Assembly (NCBI GenBank): GCA_020638495.1
Contig: JACKIN010000009.1
Span: 62,001 to 126,000 of the forward strand
Direction: 5' to 3'
Origin: Geminicoccaceae bacterium
GTDB taxonomy: Bacteria > Pseudomonadota > Alphaproteobacteria > Geminicoccales > Geminicoccaceae
DNA: 64,000 bases
Positions 28,357-36,541 of this stretch are shown one piece after another (the first letter of the stretch is position 1; every line of letters starts with the position of its first letter). A program made the translations under genes and the position numbers. The notes under the pieces were generated by a model. The model saw only the letters and a program-made list of their open reading frames with translations. It did no database searches and was not told the DNA's origin.

Positions 28357-28498
28357 CGGGGATGCTCCAGGGGCGGCGGTCGCCTGTGCGTGATCGTGCT
28401 CGAGGGTTCGTGGGCGGGTTGGCCGCGACTTGTCAAGGCGGGCCGGGACTGGCAGAGACGGATGGCCGAATCTTCGGCCCTCCATTCGGGACGCCCTC

Positions 28499-29470
28499 AT
28501 GTCGCTCGCCGTCGCCATCCAGATGGACCCGCTCGAGACCGTCGACATCGACGGCGACAGCACGTTCGTGCTGGCGCTCGAGGCGCAGCGGCGGGGACAC
28601 GGCCTCTACCACTACGAGCCGAAGCATCTGAGCTACCGGCAGGGCCGGGTCCTGGCCAGGGCGCGGCCGTTCGAGGTGCGGCGGGAGAAGGGCAACCATG
28701 TCACCTTCGGTGCGCCCGAGGTGATCGATCTGGCCACCCTCGACGTCGTCCTGATGCGCCAGGACCCGCCCTTCAACCTCGCCTATATCTCGGCCACGCA
28801 TCTGCTGGATCGCGTGCACCCCGGCACGCTCGTCGTCAACGACCCGCATTCGGTGAGGAACGCGCCCGAGAAGCTCTTCGTCACCCATTTCGCCGAGCTC
28901 ATGCCGCCGACCCTGATCTCCTACGACATCGACGAGATGCGGGCGTTCCGCGCCGAGCAAGGCGACGTCATCGTCAAGCCGCTCTACGGCAATGGCGGGG
29001 CCGGCATCTTCCTCATCAAGCAGGACGACAACAACCTCTCGAGCCTGGTCGAGACCTTCCAGAGCTTCCTCAAGGAGCCCTTGATGGTGCAGCGCTACTT
29101 GCCGGAGATCCGCCAGGGCGACAAGCGCATCATCCTGATCGACGGCAAGCCGGCCGGGGCCGTCAACCGGGTGCCGCCCGAGTGGGACGTGCGGGCCAAC
29201 CTGCATATCGGCGGCCGGGCCGAGAAGGCGGTGCTGACCAAGCGCGATCTCGAGATCTGCGAGGTGATCGGGCCGGCGCTCGAGGAGTATGGCCTCGTCT
29301 TCACCGGCATCGACGTGATCGGCGACTACCTGACCGAGATCAACGTCACCTCGCCGACCGGCCTGCAGGAGATCGACCGCTTCGACGGCGTCAGCCTCGA
29401 GCGGCAGATCTGGGACGCGATCGAGACGCGGCTGGCGAACGGGCCGACGGCACGGCGCTGGATGAGCTGA
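28499..29470 (+). CDS. gshB: Glutathione synthetase
   Basis: GshB ligates gamma-glutamylcysteine and glycine with ATP to complete glutathione synthesis. The 323-residue protein has the family N-terminus SLAVAIQMDPLETVDIDGDSTFVLALEAQRRGH. The substrate region has VLMRQDPPFNLAYI, and the ATP-grasp fold shows VNDPHSVRNAPEKL, VIVKPLYGNGGAGIFL, EPLMVQRYLPEI and GIDVIGDYLTEINVTSPTG. It lies alone on the plus strand between minus-strand genes. The last codons and stop lie within the left arm of a 126-bp nested palindrome. Confidence 0.96.
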   Translation: MSLAVAIQMDPLETVDIDGDSTFVLALEAQRRGHGLYHYEPKHLSYRQGRVLARARPFEVRREKGNHVTFGAPEVIDLATLDVVLMRQDPPFNLAYISATHLLDRVHPGTLVVNDPHSVRNAPEKLFVTHFAELMPPTLISYDIDEMRAFRAEQGDVIVKPLYGNGGAGIFLIKQDDNNLSSLVETFQSFLKEPLMVQRYLPEIRQGDKRIILIDGKPAGAVNRVPPEWDVRANLHIGGRAEKAVLTKRDLEICEVIGPALEEYGLVFTGIDVIGDYLTEINVTSPTGLQEIDRFDGVSLERQIWDAIETRLANGPTARRWMS

Positions 29471-29592
29471 GCGCCTGCACGGCGACCGCATACTTCGTCA
29501 GGCTGCGGTCGATCGGTGCTCACGTAGCATCGGCTACGCTGCGCGCCGATCGCCTTGCCTTCCTCGTCTACGGTCGCCGTGCAGGCGCTCAG
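29467..29592. repeat. 126-bp nested palindromic element overlapping the gshB stop
   Basis: Perfect 22-bp outer arms lie at 29467-29488 and 29571-29592, starting CTGAGCGCCTGCACGGCGAC. Inside are further paired segments: AGGC with GCCT (29500-29503 and 29557-29560), GATCGG with CCGATC (29511-29516 and 29546-29551), and a central hairpin CGTAGC-ATCG-GCTACG (29523-29538). The left arm includes the gshB TGA. As RNA it would fold into one long, nearly continuous stem in either direction. It could end gshB transcription or be a mobile palindromic repeat. Confidence 0.88.
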
Positions 29593-29617
29593 ACCGGTGG
29601 CGGGGCCGAGCGCCAAG

Positions 29618-29643
29618 CAAAAAGGGCTCCCTTGCGGGAGCCC
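29618..29643 (-). terminator. Rho-independent terminator of carD
   Basis: Stem GGGCTCCC (29624-29631), loop TTGC and GGGAGCCC (29636-29643) form a perfect 8-bp hairpin. On the minus strand it is followed by a run of five T residues (complement of 29619-29623). It lies 28 bp past the carD stop codon, which matches termination of minus-strand transcription. Confidence 0.92.
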
Positions 29644-29670
29644 CAGTCGCCGGAGTCGTGAGAGGGCAGC

Positions 29671-30174
29671 TCAGGCGGCAGCCGCCAGCAGCACCTTCTC
29701 GAGCTTCCTGGTCGCCTCCGTCTCGTCGACCGAATCGATCGCCGCGACCTCGCGGGCCAGGCGCTCGAGGGCGGCCCGGTACATCTGCCGCTCGCTGTAG
29801 GACTGGTCGGTGTCATCGGCGCGGTGCAGCTCGCGCACCACCTCGGCGATGGAGACCGGGTCGCCGGAGTTGATCTTCGCCTCGTATTCCTGTGCGCGTC
29901 GGCTCCACATGATGTTGCGCCGCGGCCGGGTACGGATCTTGAGTGCATCGAGGGCCGACTGGATCTTCTCGCGGCTGCTGAGCTTGCGCATACCGGAGTT
30001 CGGCGCCTTCTCGACCGGCACGCGCAGGATCAGCTTCTCGTTCTCGAACGAGACGACGTACATCTCGAGATGCATTCCGGCGATCGTCTGCTTCTCGATA
30101 CCGGTGATCCGTCCGACCCCGTGGCTCGGATAGACGATGTAATCCCCGGCATCGTAGGCGAGGTCTCTTGCCAT
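29671..30174 (-). CDS. carD: CarD family transcriptional regulator
   Basis: The 167-residue protein binds RNA polymerase beta and stabilises open complexes. The N-terminal RNAP-interaction domain (about 1-65) begins FDAGDYIVYPSHGVGRI-like (here YDAGDYIVYPSHGVGRITGIE) and includes LILRVPVEKAPNSGMRKLS. The C-terminal helical DNA-binding domain contains RRNIMWSRRAQEYEAKINSGDP and LERLAREVAAIDS. Length is typical for alphaproteobacterial CarD. It is separated from fdxA by 307 bp and has its own terminator, so it is probably transcribed from its own promoter. Confidence 0.95.
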   Translation of the reverse strand: MARDLAYDAGDYIVYPSHGVGRITGIEKQTIAGMHLEMYVVSFENEKLILRVPVEKAPNSGMRKLSSREKIQSALDALKIRTRPRRNIMWSRRAQEYEAKINSGDPVSIAEVVRELHRADDTDQSYSERQMYRAALERLAREVAAIDSVDETEATRKLEKVLLAAAA

Positions 30175-30481
30175 CGACTTGATTCTCCACTAACGGTGGT
30201 GCCCCAGCCGCGCGAATTCAATCATCCCTCGTTCAGCCGCCAATTCGAACGAGCGGCATCGCCACACGAGGCAATTCGGTGGCGTGACGCGTGCGTCCAT
30301 GCGGTCCGGCCGAAGGCGATTTTCGAGGTTGTTCTTCCTCGCTATCCAACGCAGCGTGTGATGTTTAGCACAAATTCGTCTCAAATGCCACACTGCTGTT
30401 GCAGTGCGGCGAGAGCGCGCATCCGTTGGCCGGTCGTCGTCGGCGTTTCCCAGTCGTTCGCGGCCGGCTGGTGCCCGGTTG
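30175..30481. other. Intergenic region between fdxA and carD
   Basis: No gene is visible in these 307 bp. It should hold the carD promoter on the minus strand; A/T-rich sequence at about 30362-30385 (complement of ATGTTTAGCACAAATTCG) is the likeliest place. A hairpin possibly ending fdxA transcription is described separately. Nothing else was recognised. Confidence 0.5.
30387..30410 (-). terminator. Possible fdxA 3' hairpin
   Basis: The minus strand reads GCCGCACTGC, loop AACA, GCAGTGTGGC, a 10-bp stem with one G-U pair that is a mismatch on the other strand. It lies 72 bp beyond the fdxA stop. Only a weak ATTT follows, so it may be a stabilising 3' hairpin rather than a strong intrinsic terminator. 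Confidence 0.5.
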
Positions 30482-30823
30482 CTAGCTGCCGCTGCCGGGA
30501 TTGGGGCTGAAGTACTTTTCGTACTTGCCCTTCTCGTCCTTGTGCTCGTCGGCGTCGGCGGGCTCCTCGCCCTTGCGGGTGATGTTCGGCCATGGCCCGG
30601 TCGAATACTGGCGGTTGAGCTCCAGCCACTTCTCCGCCTCGCTCTCGGTATCGGGCAGGATGGCCTCGGCCGGGCATTCGGGCTCGCACACGCCGCAATC
30701 GATGCATTCGTCGGGATTGATGACCAGCATCGTCTCGCCCTCGTAGAAGCAGTCCACGGGGCAGACTTCGACGCAATCCATGTACTTGCACCTGATGCAG
30801 GCTTCGGTGACGACGTAGGTCAT
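30482..30823 (-). CDS. fdxA: 7Fe (3Fe-4S/4Fe-4S) ferredoxin FdxA
   Basis: The 113-residue electron carrier begins [17 protein letters not shown] and has two cysteine clusters: [17 protein letters not shown] near 9-25 and [12 protein letters not shown] near 40-51. This is the pattern of soluble alphaproteobacterial FdxA with one 3Fe-4S and one 4Fe-4S centre. The C-terminal extension ([21 protein letters not shown]) is also typical. It lies 86 bp downstream of mutL on the same strand. Its electron partners are not visible here. Confidence 0.95.
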   Translation of the reverse strand: MTYVVTEACIRCKYMDCVEVCPVDCFYEGETMLVINPDECIDCGVCEPECPAEAILPDTESEAEKWLELNRQYSTGPWPNITRKGEEPADADEHKDEKGKYEKYFSPNPGSGS

Positions 30824-30909
30824 CGGGGCTCCGTCCTTCGCGCTGGCGGTTCCGGTTCTAGCCAAGAACGGCGCGCCGGGCCAGCCGGTTCGGCACGTTT
30901 TCGCGCCCG

Positions 30910-32745
30910 TCAGCGACGGCCGAACAGGCGCTCGATATCCGCCTTGCCGAGGGCGATCGAGGTCGGCCGGCCGTGGATGCACTGGCCGGAATGCGGTGTT
31001 TTCTCCATGTCGCGGAGCAGCGCGTTCATCTCGGCCGGGGTGAGCCGGCGGCCGGCGCGCACGCTGCCGTGGCAGGCGGCCCGGGCGACCACCTTCAGAA
31101 GTGCCTCCTCGAGCGGCAGCGCCTGATCGAGGCTGGCTAGGTCGCCGGCGATGTCGTGCAGCAGCGAGGCCACGGAGTCCGTGCCGATCGGCGCCGGGGT
31201 CTCGCGGACCAGGACCGCCTCGCTGCCGAAGGCCTCGAGCACGAGGCCGAGCGGCACGAGGTCGGCCGCCCGCTCGAGGAGCAGCTCCCGCGTCCGCCCA
31301 TCGACCGTCACCACCTCGGGGATCAGCAGGGTCTGGCGGGCCACAGCACCGGCGGCGAGCGCCTTCTTCAGCCGCTCGTAGACCAGCCGCTCGTGGGCGG
31401 CGTGCTGGTCGACGATGACGATGCCGTCCCTGGTCTGCGTCACGATGTAGGTTTCGTGCACCTGGGCGCAGGCGGCGCCGAGCGGGAACTCGGCAGCGCC
31501 CTCGGGCGGTGGCGCGTCGCCATGCCGCATGCTGGGCGGGCCGATGTCGAGGCCGGGCGGCGCCTGGTAGCGCTGCGCCGCCTCGGCGAGGCCGGCGGCC
31601 GGTGGGACCTCCGGCCGGCTCCAGGCCCCGCTGCCGGCCCCGGGGCCACCCCCGAGGTTGCCGCCGGGCGTGAACCTGGCGAGGGCGGCGGCGCCGGTGG
31701 TGGTGCTGCTGCGGTGGCCGTGCTCGGCCAGCGCGCGCTTGAGGGCGCCGACGATGAGCCCGCGCACCTCGCCGCTGTCCCGGAACCGCACCTCGGCCTT
31801 GGTGGGGTGGACGTTCACGTCGACCAGAGCCGTCGGCAGCTCGAGGAAGAGGGCGGCGATCGGCTGGCGGTTGGCCGGCAGGAGGTCGGCATAGGCGGCC
31901 CGCAGCGCACCCTTGAGCAGCCGGTCCTGCACCGGCCGGCCGTTGACCACGAGATGCTGATCGCGGCCGTGATTGCGGCTCAGCGTCGGCAGGGCGGCGA
32001 GGCCGAAGAGCCGCAGGCCGTCGCGCTCGGCCGCGATCTCGATCGAGTTCTCGACCACGGGCCGGCCGAGGAGCGCGGTGAGGCGGGCTTCGCGGTCGGC
32101 CGGCGCCAGGTCGAGGAGGCGCCGCCCGCCGGCCTCGAGGCGAAAGCCGGTCTTCGGGTGCGCCAGGGCCAGGCGCTCGACGATCTCGCGCGCCAGCTCC
32201 AGCTCGCGCCGCTCGGACTTCAGGAACTTGAGCCGGGCCGGGGTATTGAAGAAGAGGTCCAGGACATCGACGCGGGTGCCGGCCGGGGCCGCTGCCGGCT
32301 CGGCCGCGCCCAGCCGGCCGCCATCGCCGGCGAGCCGCCAGCCATGCGCCTCGCTGGCGGTGCGGCTGGTCAGGGTGAAGCGGCTGACCGAGGCGATCGA
32401 CGGCAGGGCCTCGCCGCGAAAGCCGAGGGTCCGGATGTCGACGAGCTGCTCGTCCAGGAGCTTCGAGGTGGCATGCCGCTCGACCGCCAGCTCCAGCTCG
32501 GCCCGGGTCATGCCCGAGCCGTCGTCCTCGACCGTGATGGCGCGCCGGCCGGCTTCCTCGAGCGTCACCCGGACGCGGGTGGCGCCGGCGTCGATGGCGT
32601 TCTCGACCAGCTCCTTGACGGCCGAGGCCGGGCGCTCGACCACCTCGCCCGCGGCGATGCGGTTGACCAGGCCCGGCGGCAGGCGGCGGATGCGCGGCGC
32701 CGGCCCCCGGGCGGTGGGTGCGCTGCTCTCAGCCCTTGCCGCCAT
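30910..32745 (-). CDS. mutL: DNA mismatch repair protein MutL (with endonuclease motif)
   Basis: The 611-residue protein couples MutS mismatch recognition to strand removal. The GHKL ATPase is seen in [28 protein letters not shown] and [15 protein letters not shown] (first 105 residues). A Pro/Gly-rich linker spans about 340-425. The C-terminal dimer domain carries [12 protein letters not shown], the DQHAx2Ex4E nicking-endonuclease motif of MutL proteins from bacteria without MutH, and [11 protein letters not shown] with [11 protein letters not shown]. The ATG at 32745 overlaps the end of the preceding M16 peptidase gene by 17 bp; a start a few codons later is possible. Confidence 0.95.
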   Translation of the reverse strand: MAARAESSAPTARGPAPRIRRLPPGLVNRIAAGEVVERPASAVKELVENAIDAGATRVRVTLEEAGRRAITVEDDGSGMTRAELELAVERHATSKLLDEQLVDIRTLGFRGEALPSIASVSRFTLTSRTASEAHGWRLAGDGGRLGAAEPAAAPAGTRVDVLDLFFNTPARLKFLKSERRELELAREIVERLALAHPKTGFRLEAGGRRLLDLAPADREARLTALLGRPVVENSIEIAAERDGLRLFGLAALPTLSRNHGRDQHLVVNGRPVQDRLLKGALRAAYADLLPANRQPIAALFLELPTALVDVNVHPTKAEVRFRDSGEVRGLIVGALKRALAEHGHRSSTTTGAAALARFTPGGNLGGGPGAGSGAWSRPEVPPAAGLAEAAQRYQAPPGLDIGPPSMRHGDAPPPEGAAEFPLGAACAQVHETYIVTQTRDGIVIVDQHAAHERLVYERLKKALAAGAVARQTLLIPEVVTVDGRTRELLLERAADLVPLGLVLEAFGSEAVLVRETPAPIGTDSVASLLHDIAGDLASLDQALPLEEALLKVVARAACHGSVRAGRRLTPAEMNALLRDMEKTPHSGQCIHGRPTSIALGKADIERLFGRR

Positions 32746-34060
32746 TGCCGTTGGCCGCGACCAGCGGGCTCAGGCGGGTCGCACCGTCGAGGCCGACGGG
32801 ATCGCCGACCACCGAGAAGAGCGGCTCGGCGCTGAACAGGCGCTCGCTCGCGCGGGCCACGTCGGCGAGGGCGACCGCCTCGATGAGCGCATTGCGGCGC
32901 TCGAGATAGTCGATGCCGAGATCGGCCACCTGCATGCCGACGAGCATGCGGGCGACGCTCTCGTTGCTGGTGAAGCGGAGCGGGAAGGAGCCGGTGAGGT
33001 AGGTCCGGGCATTGGCGAGGTCGGTCTCGCCGATATCGCCCTCGGCCATGCGCCCGAGCTCGGCCCGGATCACCTCGATCGACTGCGCCACCTGGTCGTT
33101 CCTGGTCGCCACCCCGCCCATCCAGAGCGGGGCGAGCTCGGCGTCGACGAGGTGGGAATAGACCGAGTAGGCGAGCCCCCGCTTCTCGCGCACCTCCTCG
33201 AGGAGCCGGGACGCGAAGCCGCCGCCGCCGATGATGTAGTTGGCGACATAGGCGGCGTAGTAGTCGGGGTCGTCGCGCGGGATGCCGGGCAGGCCGAAGG
33301 TCACGACACTCTGCGGGATGGTCATGGGGGTGACCAGCGTGGCGCCGGTCGCCGGCGTCGCCGGCAGGAGCGGCGGCAGGTCGGCCACGGCCGGAAGGTG
33401 GGCGAAGGCCCGGTCCAGCAGCGGCGCCAGCTCCGCCGCGGTGATGTCGCCGGCGACGCCGATGACGAGGTTGTCGCGGGCGAGGCGGCTTGCGACATAG
33501 GTCTCGAGGTCGGCCCGCGTGACCGCGCGGATGGCTTCGGGCGTGCCCTGCGCCGGCCGGCCATAGGCGTGATCGGGGAAGGCGTGGGCGAACCAGACGC
33601 GGCCCGCGACCGTGTTGGGGTCGGTGCGCCGGCGCTGCAGGTCGCTCGTGATCTGCTGGCGGATGCGCTCGATGGGCTCGGCATCGAAGCGCGGCTCGGC
33701 GAGCGCCAGTCGCAGCAGCTCGAAAGCCCGCTCGCGGTTCCCGTTGAGCGTCATCAGGCGGCCGGCCAGCGCGTCCCGCTCGGCGGTGAGCTGGAGCCGG
33801 ATCGCCAGATCCTCGAGCTCGGTGCGAAAGGCGAGGCTGTCGAGCTCGCCGGCGCCCTCGTCGAGCAGCCCGGCGACCATGCGGGACAGGCCCTCGCTGC
33901 CGGCCGGGTCGGCGGCGGCCCCGCCCCGAAAGCTGAAGGCGACCGCCAGCAGCGGCACGCTCGGCGCGTTGACCAGCCACGCCTCGAGGCCGCCCGGGGT
34001 CAGGACCCGCTCGACGTCGGTGCCGAAAGCAGTCGTGGTGGCGGGCATGGTATGCGGCAA
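32729..34060 (-). CDS. M16 peptidase-like subunit lacking the zinc motif
   Basis: The 443-residue protein has two M16 halves (about 18-210 and 220-430) but lacks the inverted zinc motif HxxEH; the equivalent stretch reads SEGLSRMVAGLLDEGAGEL. C-terminal family features are present: VVTFGLPGIPRDDPDYYAAYVANYIIGGGGF and REKRGLAYSVYSH, the Arg/Tyr pair used for substrate binding. It probably forms a heterodimer with the catalytic M16 protein encoded six bases upstream, like the alpha and beta subunits of mitochondrial processing peptidase. No clear signal peptide is seen. Confidence 0.9.
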   Translation of the reverse strand: MPHTMPATTTAFGTDVERVLTPGGLEAWLVNAPSVPLLAVAFSFRGGAAADPAGSEGLSRMVAGLLDEGAGELDSLAFRTELEDLAIRLQLTAERDALAGRLMTLNGNRERAFELLRLALAEPRFDAEPIERIRQQITSDLQRRRTDPNTVAGRVWFAHAFPDHAYGRPAQGTPEAIRAVTRADLETYVASRLARDNLVIGVAGDITAAELAPLLDRAFAHLPAVADLPPLLPATPATGATLVTPMTIPQSVVTFGLPGIPRDDPDYYAAYVANYIIGGGGFASRLLEEVREKRGLAYSVYSHLVDAELAPLWMGGVATRNDQVAQSIEVIRAELGRMAEGDIGETDLANARTYLTGSFPLRFTSNESVARMLVGMQVADLGIDYLERRNALIEAVALADVARASERLFSAEPLFSVVGDPVGLDGATRLSPLVAANGNGGKG

Positions 34061-34066
34061 GACCTG

Positions 34067-35464
34067 CTATCCCGTGGCTGCGGCGGCGGTGGCTGCGTCT
34101 GCAGTGGCGGCGTCGCCGGCCGGGCGCTTGCCGTTGCCATTCCGGGCCGGCGTGAGGCGGCCGGTGACCGAGCGGCCGCGGTCGAAGAGCTCGCGGGCGG
34201 CTGCCTCCACCGCCGGGCGGGTCACGGCCGCGATGCTGGCCGGCCAGCTCTCGACGTCCTCGATCGTCGAGCCGGTGGTCAAGGCGCTGCCGAAGACGCG
34301 GACCGCGGTGGTCAGGCTGTCCCGGGCGTAGACCGATTCGGCGATCAGCCGCGCCTTGACGCGCTCGACCTCGGCCTCGGTGACGCCGTCCTCGACCAGC
34401 CTTTCGATCTCGGCGTCGAGGGCCTTCTCGAGCCGGTCGAGATCGACCTCGCCGCGCGGGCTGCCGTAGATGCGAAAGGCCGTCTGGTCGAGGCTGGTGC
34501 CCCGATAATAGGCGCCGATGCCCGAGGCGAGGGCCTGGTCGACGACGATGGCGCGGTAGAGCCGGCTGGTGCCGCCGCCGCCGAAGAGCTCGGCCAGGAC
34601 CTCGAGCGCGTGCGCCCGGCCATCGGCCGCGGTGGCGTGGCTCGGCGCCAAATAGGAGCGCACGAGGCTCGGCTGCTCGACCCGCTCGTGCGCCAGCTCG
34701 ATGCGCCGCTCGGCGAGCTGCGGCGGCTCGACGAGGCGCCGCCGCTCGGGCGTCGGGCGGGGCGCCACCCGGCCATAGGTCCGCTCCGCCAGAGGCCGCA
34801 GCTCGTCCATGGTGATGTCGCCGGCGACCACCAGGATGGCGTTGTTGGGGGCGTACCAGAGGTCATAGAAGGCGAGCGCGTCCTCGCGCGTGTAGCTCGC
34901 GATCTCGTGGTGCCAGCCGATGATCGGCAGCCGGTAGGGATGGTTCAGGAACTGGGCGGCGTCGAGCTGCTCGTGGAGCATGGCCCCAGGCTGGTTGTCG
35001 ACGCGCGAGCTGCGCTCCTCGAGGATGACGTCGCGCTCGGCCAGGACATGGGCCGCATCCAGGCGGAGATTGGCCATGCGGTCGGCTTCCATCTCCATCA
35101 CCATGGCCAGCCGGTCCCTGGCGATGTTCTGGAAATAGGCGGTGAAGTCGCTCGATGTCATGGCGTTGTCGTTGCCGCCGTGGCGGGCCACGATCTTCGA
35201 GAACTCGCCCGGGGCTATGGCCTCCGTCCCCTTGAACATCAGATGCTCGAGGAAATGCGGCAGGCCGGACTTGCCGGGCGGGCTGTCGGCCGTGCCCACC
35301 TTGTACCAGACCCAGTGCGAGACGACTGGCGCGCGATGGTTCTCGATGACGACCACCTGCATGCCGTTGTCGAGCGTGAAGGTCTGCGGATGGAACATGC
35401 CCATGGGCGCCCCTGCCTCGGCCGCGAGGTTGAGACCCGTCGCCATGGCTCCGGCTTCCGGCAT
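34067..35464 (-). CDS. M16 zinc metallopeptidase, catalytic subunit
   Basis: The 465-residue protein carries HFLEH (70-74) with the zinc-binding histidines and catalytic Glu, and the downstream Glu in LAERDVILEERSSR. The second half has LFGGGGTSRLYRAIVVDQALASGIGA. It probably degrades peptides with the non-catalytic M16 protein encoded next. The N-terminus (MPEAGAMATGLNLAAEAGAP) resembles an irregular leader rather than a clean signal, and a start at the second Met (residue 7) is possible. The C-terminus is Ala/Thr-rich, probably disordered. It follows the DUF3035 lipoprotein gene by 13 bp. Confidence 0.92.
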   Translation of the reverse strand: MPEAGAMATGLNLAAEAGAPMGMFHPQTFTLDNGMQVVVIENHRAPVVSHWVWYKVGTADSPPGKSGLPHFLEHLMFKGTEAIAPGEFSKIVARHGGNDNAMTSSDFTAYFQNIARDRLAMVMEMEADRMANLRLDAAHVLAERDVILEERSSRVDNQPGAMLHEQLDAAQFLNHPYRLPIIGWHHEIASYTREDALAFYDLWYAPNNAILVVAGDITMDELRPLAERTYGRVAPRPTPERRRLVEPPQLAERRIELAHERVEQPSLVRSYLAPSHATAADGRAHALEVLAELFGGGGTSRLYRAIVVDQALASGIGAYYRGTSLDQTAFRIYGSPRGEVDLDRLEKALDAEIERLVEDGVTEAEVERVKARLIAESVYARDSLTTAVRVFGSALTTGSTIEDVESWPASIAAVTRPAVEAAARELFDRGRSVTGRLTPARNGNGKRPAGDAATADAATAAAATG

Positions 35465-35477
35465 CGCCGTCGCCTCC

Positions 35478-36041
35478 CTATTGCTCGGGTGCCGGGGGCT
35501 CGACCACCGACGTGCCGACCCGCTGGGTGACGACGCGCGCGCTCTGGCCCTCCGCCTCGAGGCGCGCCGCCTCGGCGGTGGGGTCGAGCGGCTGATAGAC
35601 GCCGGAGCTGTCGACCATGCGCCGCCTCTGGAAATCGAGGATGAAGAGGAAGCGGCTCTCGTCGAGCTGGGTCATCTCGGTGTTCTCCTCGAGGATCACT
35701 TCGCGGATGTTGGGCTCGACGGTGCCGGGCAGGCCGGCGAGGAGCGCTTCCTCGGCCGGGCTCGGGTCGGCCTCCGGGACCGGCTGGCCGAAGAGCAGCT
35801 CCTGGGTCTGCAGGGACGCCGTGCCCTGCTGCTGCGCCGGGCTCGGCGTGCCCGGCTTCGGCAGGGTGTAGCTGGGTGGCAGCACCAGAGGCTGGCGGCG
35901 CACCACCTGGAACTCGTCGGGTGCCCGCCGGCCCATGCCGAGCCGCTCCTGCAGCGTGCCGCTGCCGCAGCCGGTCAGCGCCACGAGGACGAGCGCCATG
36001 CAGCCGAAGGCGATCCGACTTCCCTGGCCCGCTCGCTTCAC
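35478..36041 (-). CDS. DUF3035 family outer-membrane-type lipoprotein
   Basis: The 187-residue protein has a lipoprotein signal: GTG start, hydrophobic FGCMALVLVALTGC with lipobox LTGC and Cys25. After it comes RRAPDEFQVVRRQPLVLPPSYTLPKPGTPSPAQQQ, the hallmark of alphaproteobacterial DUF3035 proteins. The rest is acidic and Glu/Pro-rich. Function is unknown. The start was set by the GTGA overlap with the lspA stop codon, so the protein is made directly after the enzyme that cleaves lipoprotein signals. The pairing is common, but a functional link is inference. Confidence 0.87.
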   Translation of the reverse strand: MKRAGQGSRIAFGCMALVLVALTGCGSGTLQERLGMGRRAPDEFQVVRRQPLVLPPSYTLPKPGTPSPAQQQGTASLQTQELLFGQPVPEADPSPAEEALLAGLPGTVEPNIREVILEENTEMTQLDESRFLFILDFQRRRMVDSSGVYQPLDPTAEAARLEAEGQSARVVTQRVGTSVVEPPAPEQ

Positions 36042-36541
36042 TTTTGTCTCCCTGCGACAGGTAGCGCTTCCCGGCCGCCCAGCAGGCTGTCGCCCACCAG
36101 CAGAGCCGCGCCGACGACGATGGCGCTGTCGGCCACGTTGAACGCCGGCCAATGGTAGCCGAAAGCATGGAAATCGAGGAAGTCGACCACGGCGCCATAG
36201 CGTACCCGGTCGACGACATTGCCGAGCGCCCCGGCGAGGATCAGCCAGATGGCGAGGCGCGGCAGCTTCCGCCGCTCACGGCGCAGCCAGACGACGAGGA
36301 GGGCCGAGACCAGGAGCGCCACGCCGACGAGCAGCCAGCGGCCAGCCTCGCTGCCGGCCTGGAACATGCCGAAGCTGACGCCCCGGTTCCAGACGAGGAC
36401 GAGGTTGAAGAAGCCGGTGACCTCGACGAAGCCCCGGTCGGCGAGGCTGGCGAGCGCCCACTGCTTGGTCAGGAAGTCCAGGACCAGGATCAGGAGGAAG
36501 ACGCCGGGTCCGAGCCAGCGCCGGGCCGGGTCGTTCCTCAA
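36038..36541 (-). CDS. lspA: Lipoprotein signal peptidase (signal peptidase II)
   Basis: LspA removes signal peptides from prolipoproteins in the inner membrane. The 167-residue protein has four membrane segments and the conserved boxes ILVLDFLTKQWAL, FNLVLVWNRGVSFGMF, GALGNVVDRVRYGAVVDFLDF (first catalytic Asp) and WPAFNVADSAIVVGA (second catalytic Asp). The start is a TTG at 36541 inside the TTGA that ends ileS, giving a normal-length protein; no ATG fits. The order ileS-lspA is widely conserved. Confidence 0.94.
   Translation of the reverse strand: MRNDPARRWLGPGVFLLILVLDFLTKQWALASLADRGFVEVTGFFNLVLVWNRGVSFGMFQAGSEAGRWLLVGVALLVSALLVVWLRRERRKLPRLAIWLILAGALGNVVDRVRYGAVVDFLDFHAFGYHWPAFNVADSAIVVGAALLVGDSLLGGREALPVAGRQK

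Noticed and set aside
30190..30393. Small minus-strand frame of 67 codons between fdxA and carD
   Set aside because: It has no ribosome site or recognisable domain and overlaps the fdxA 3' hairpin and the likely carD promoter.
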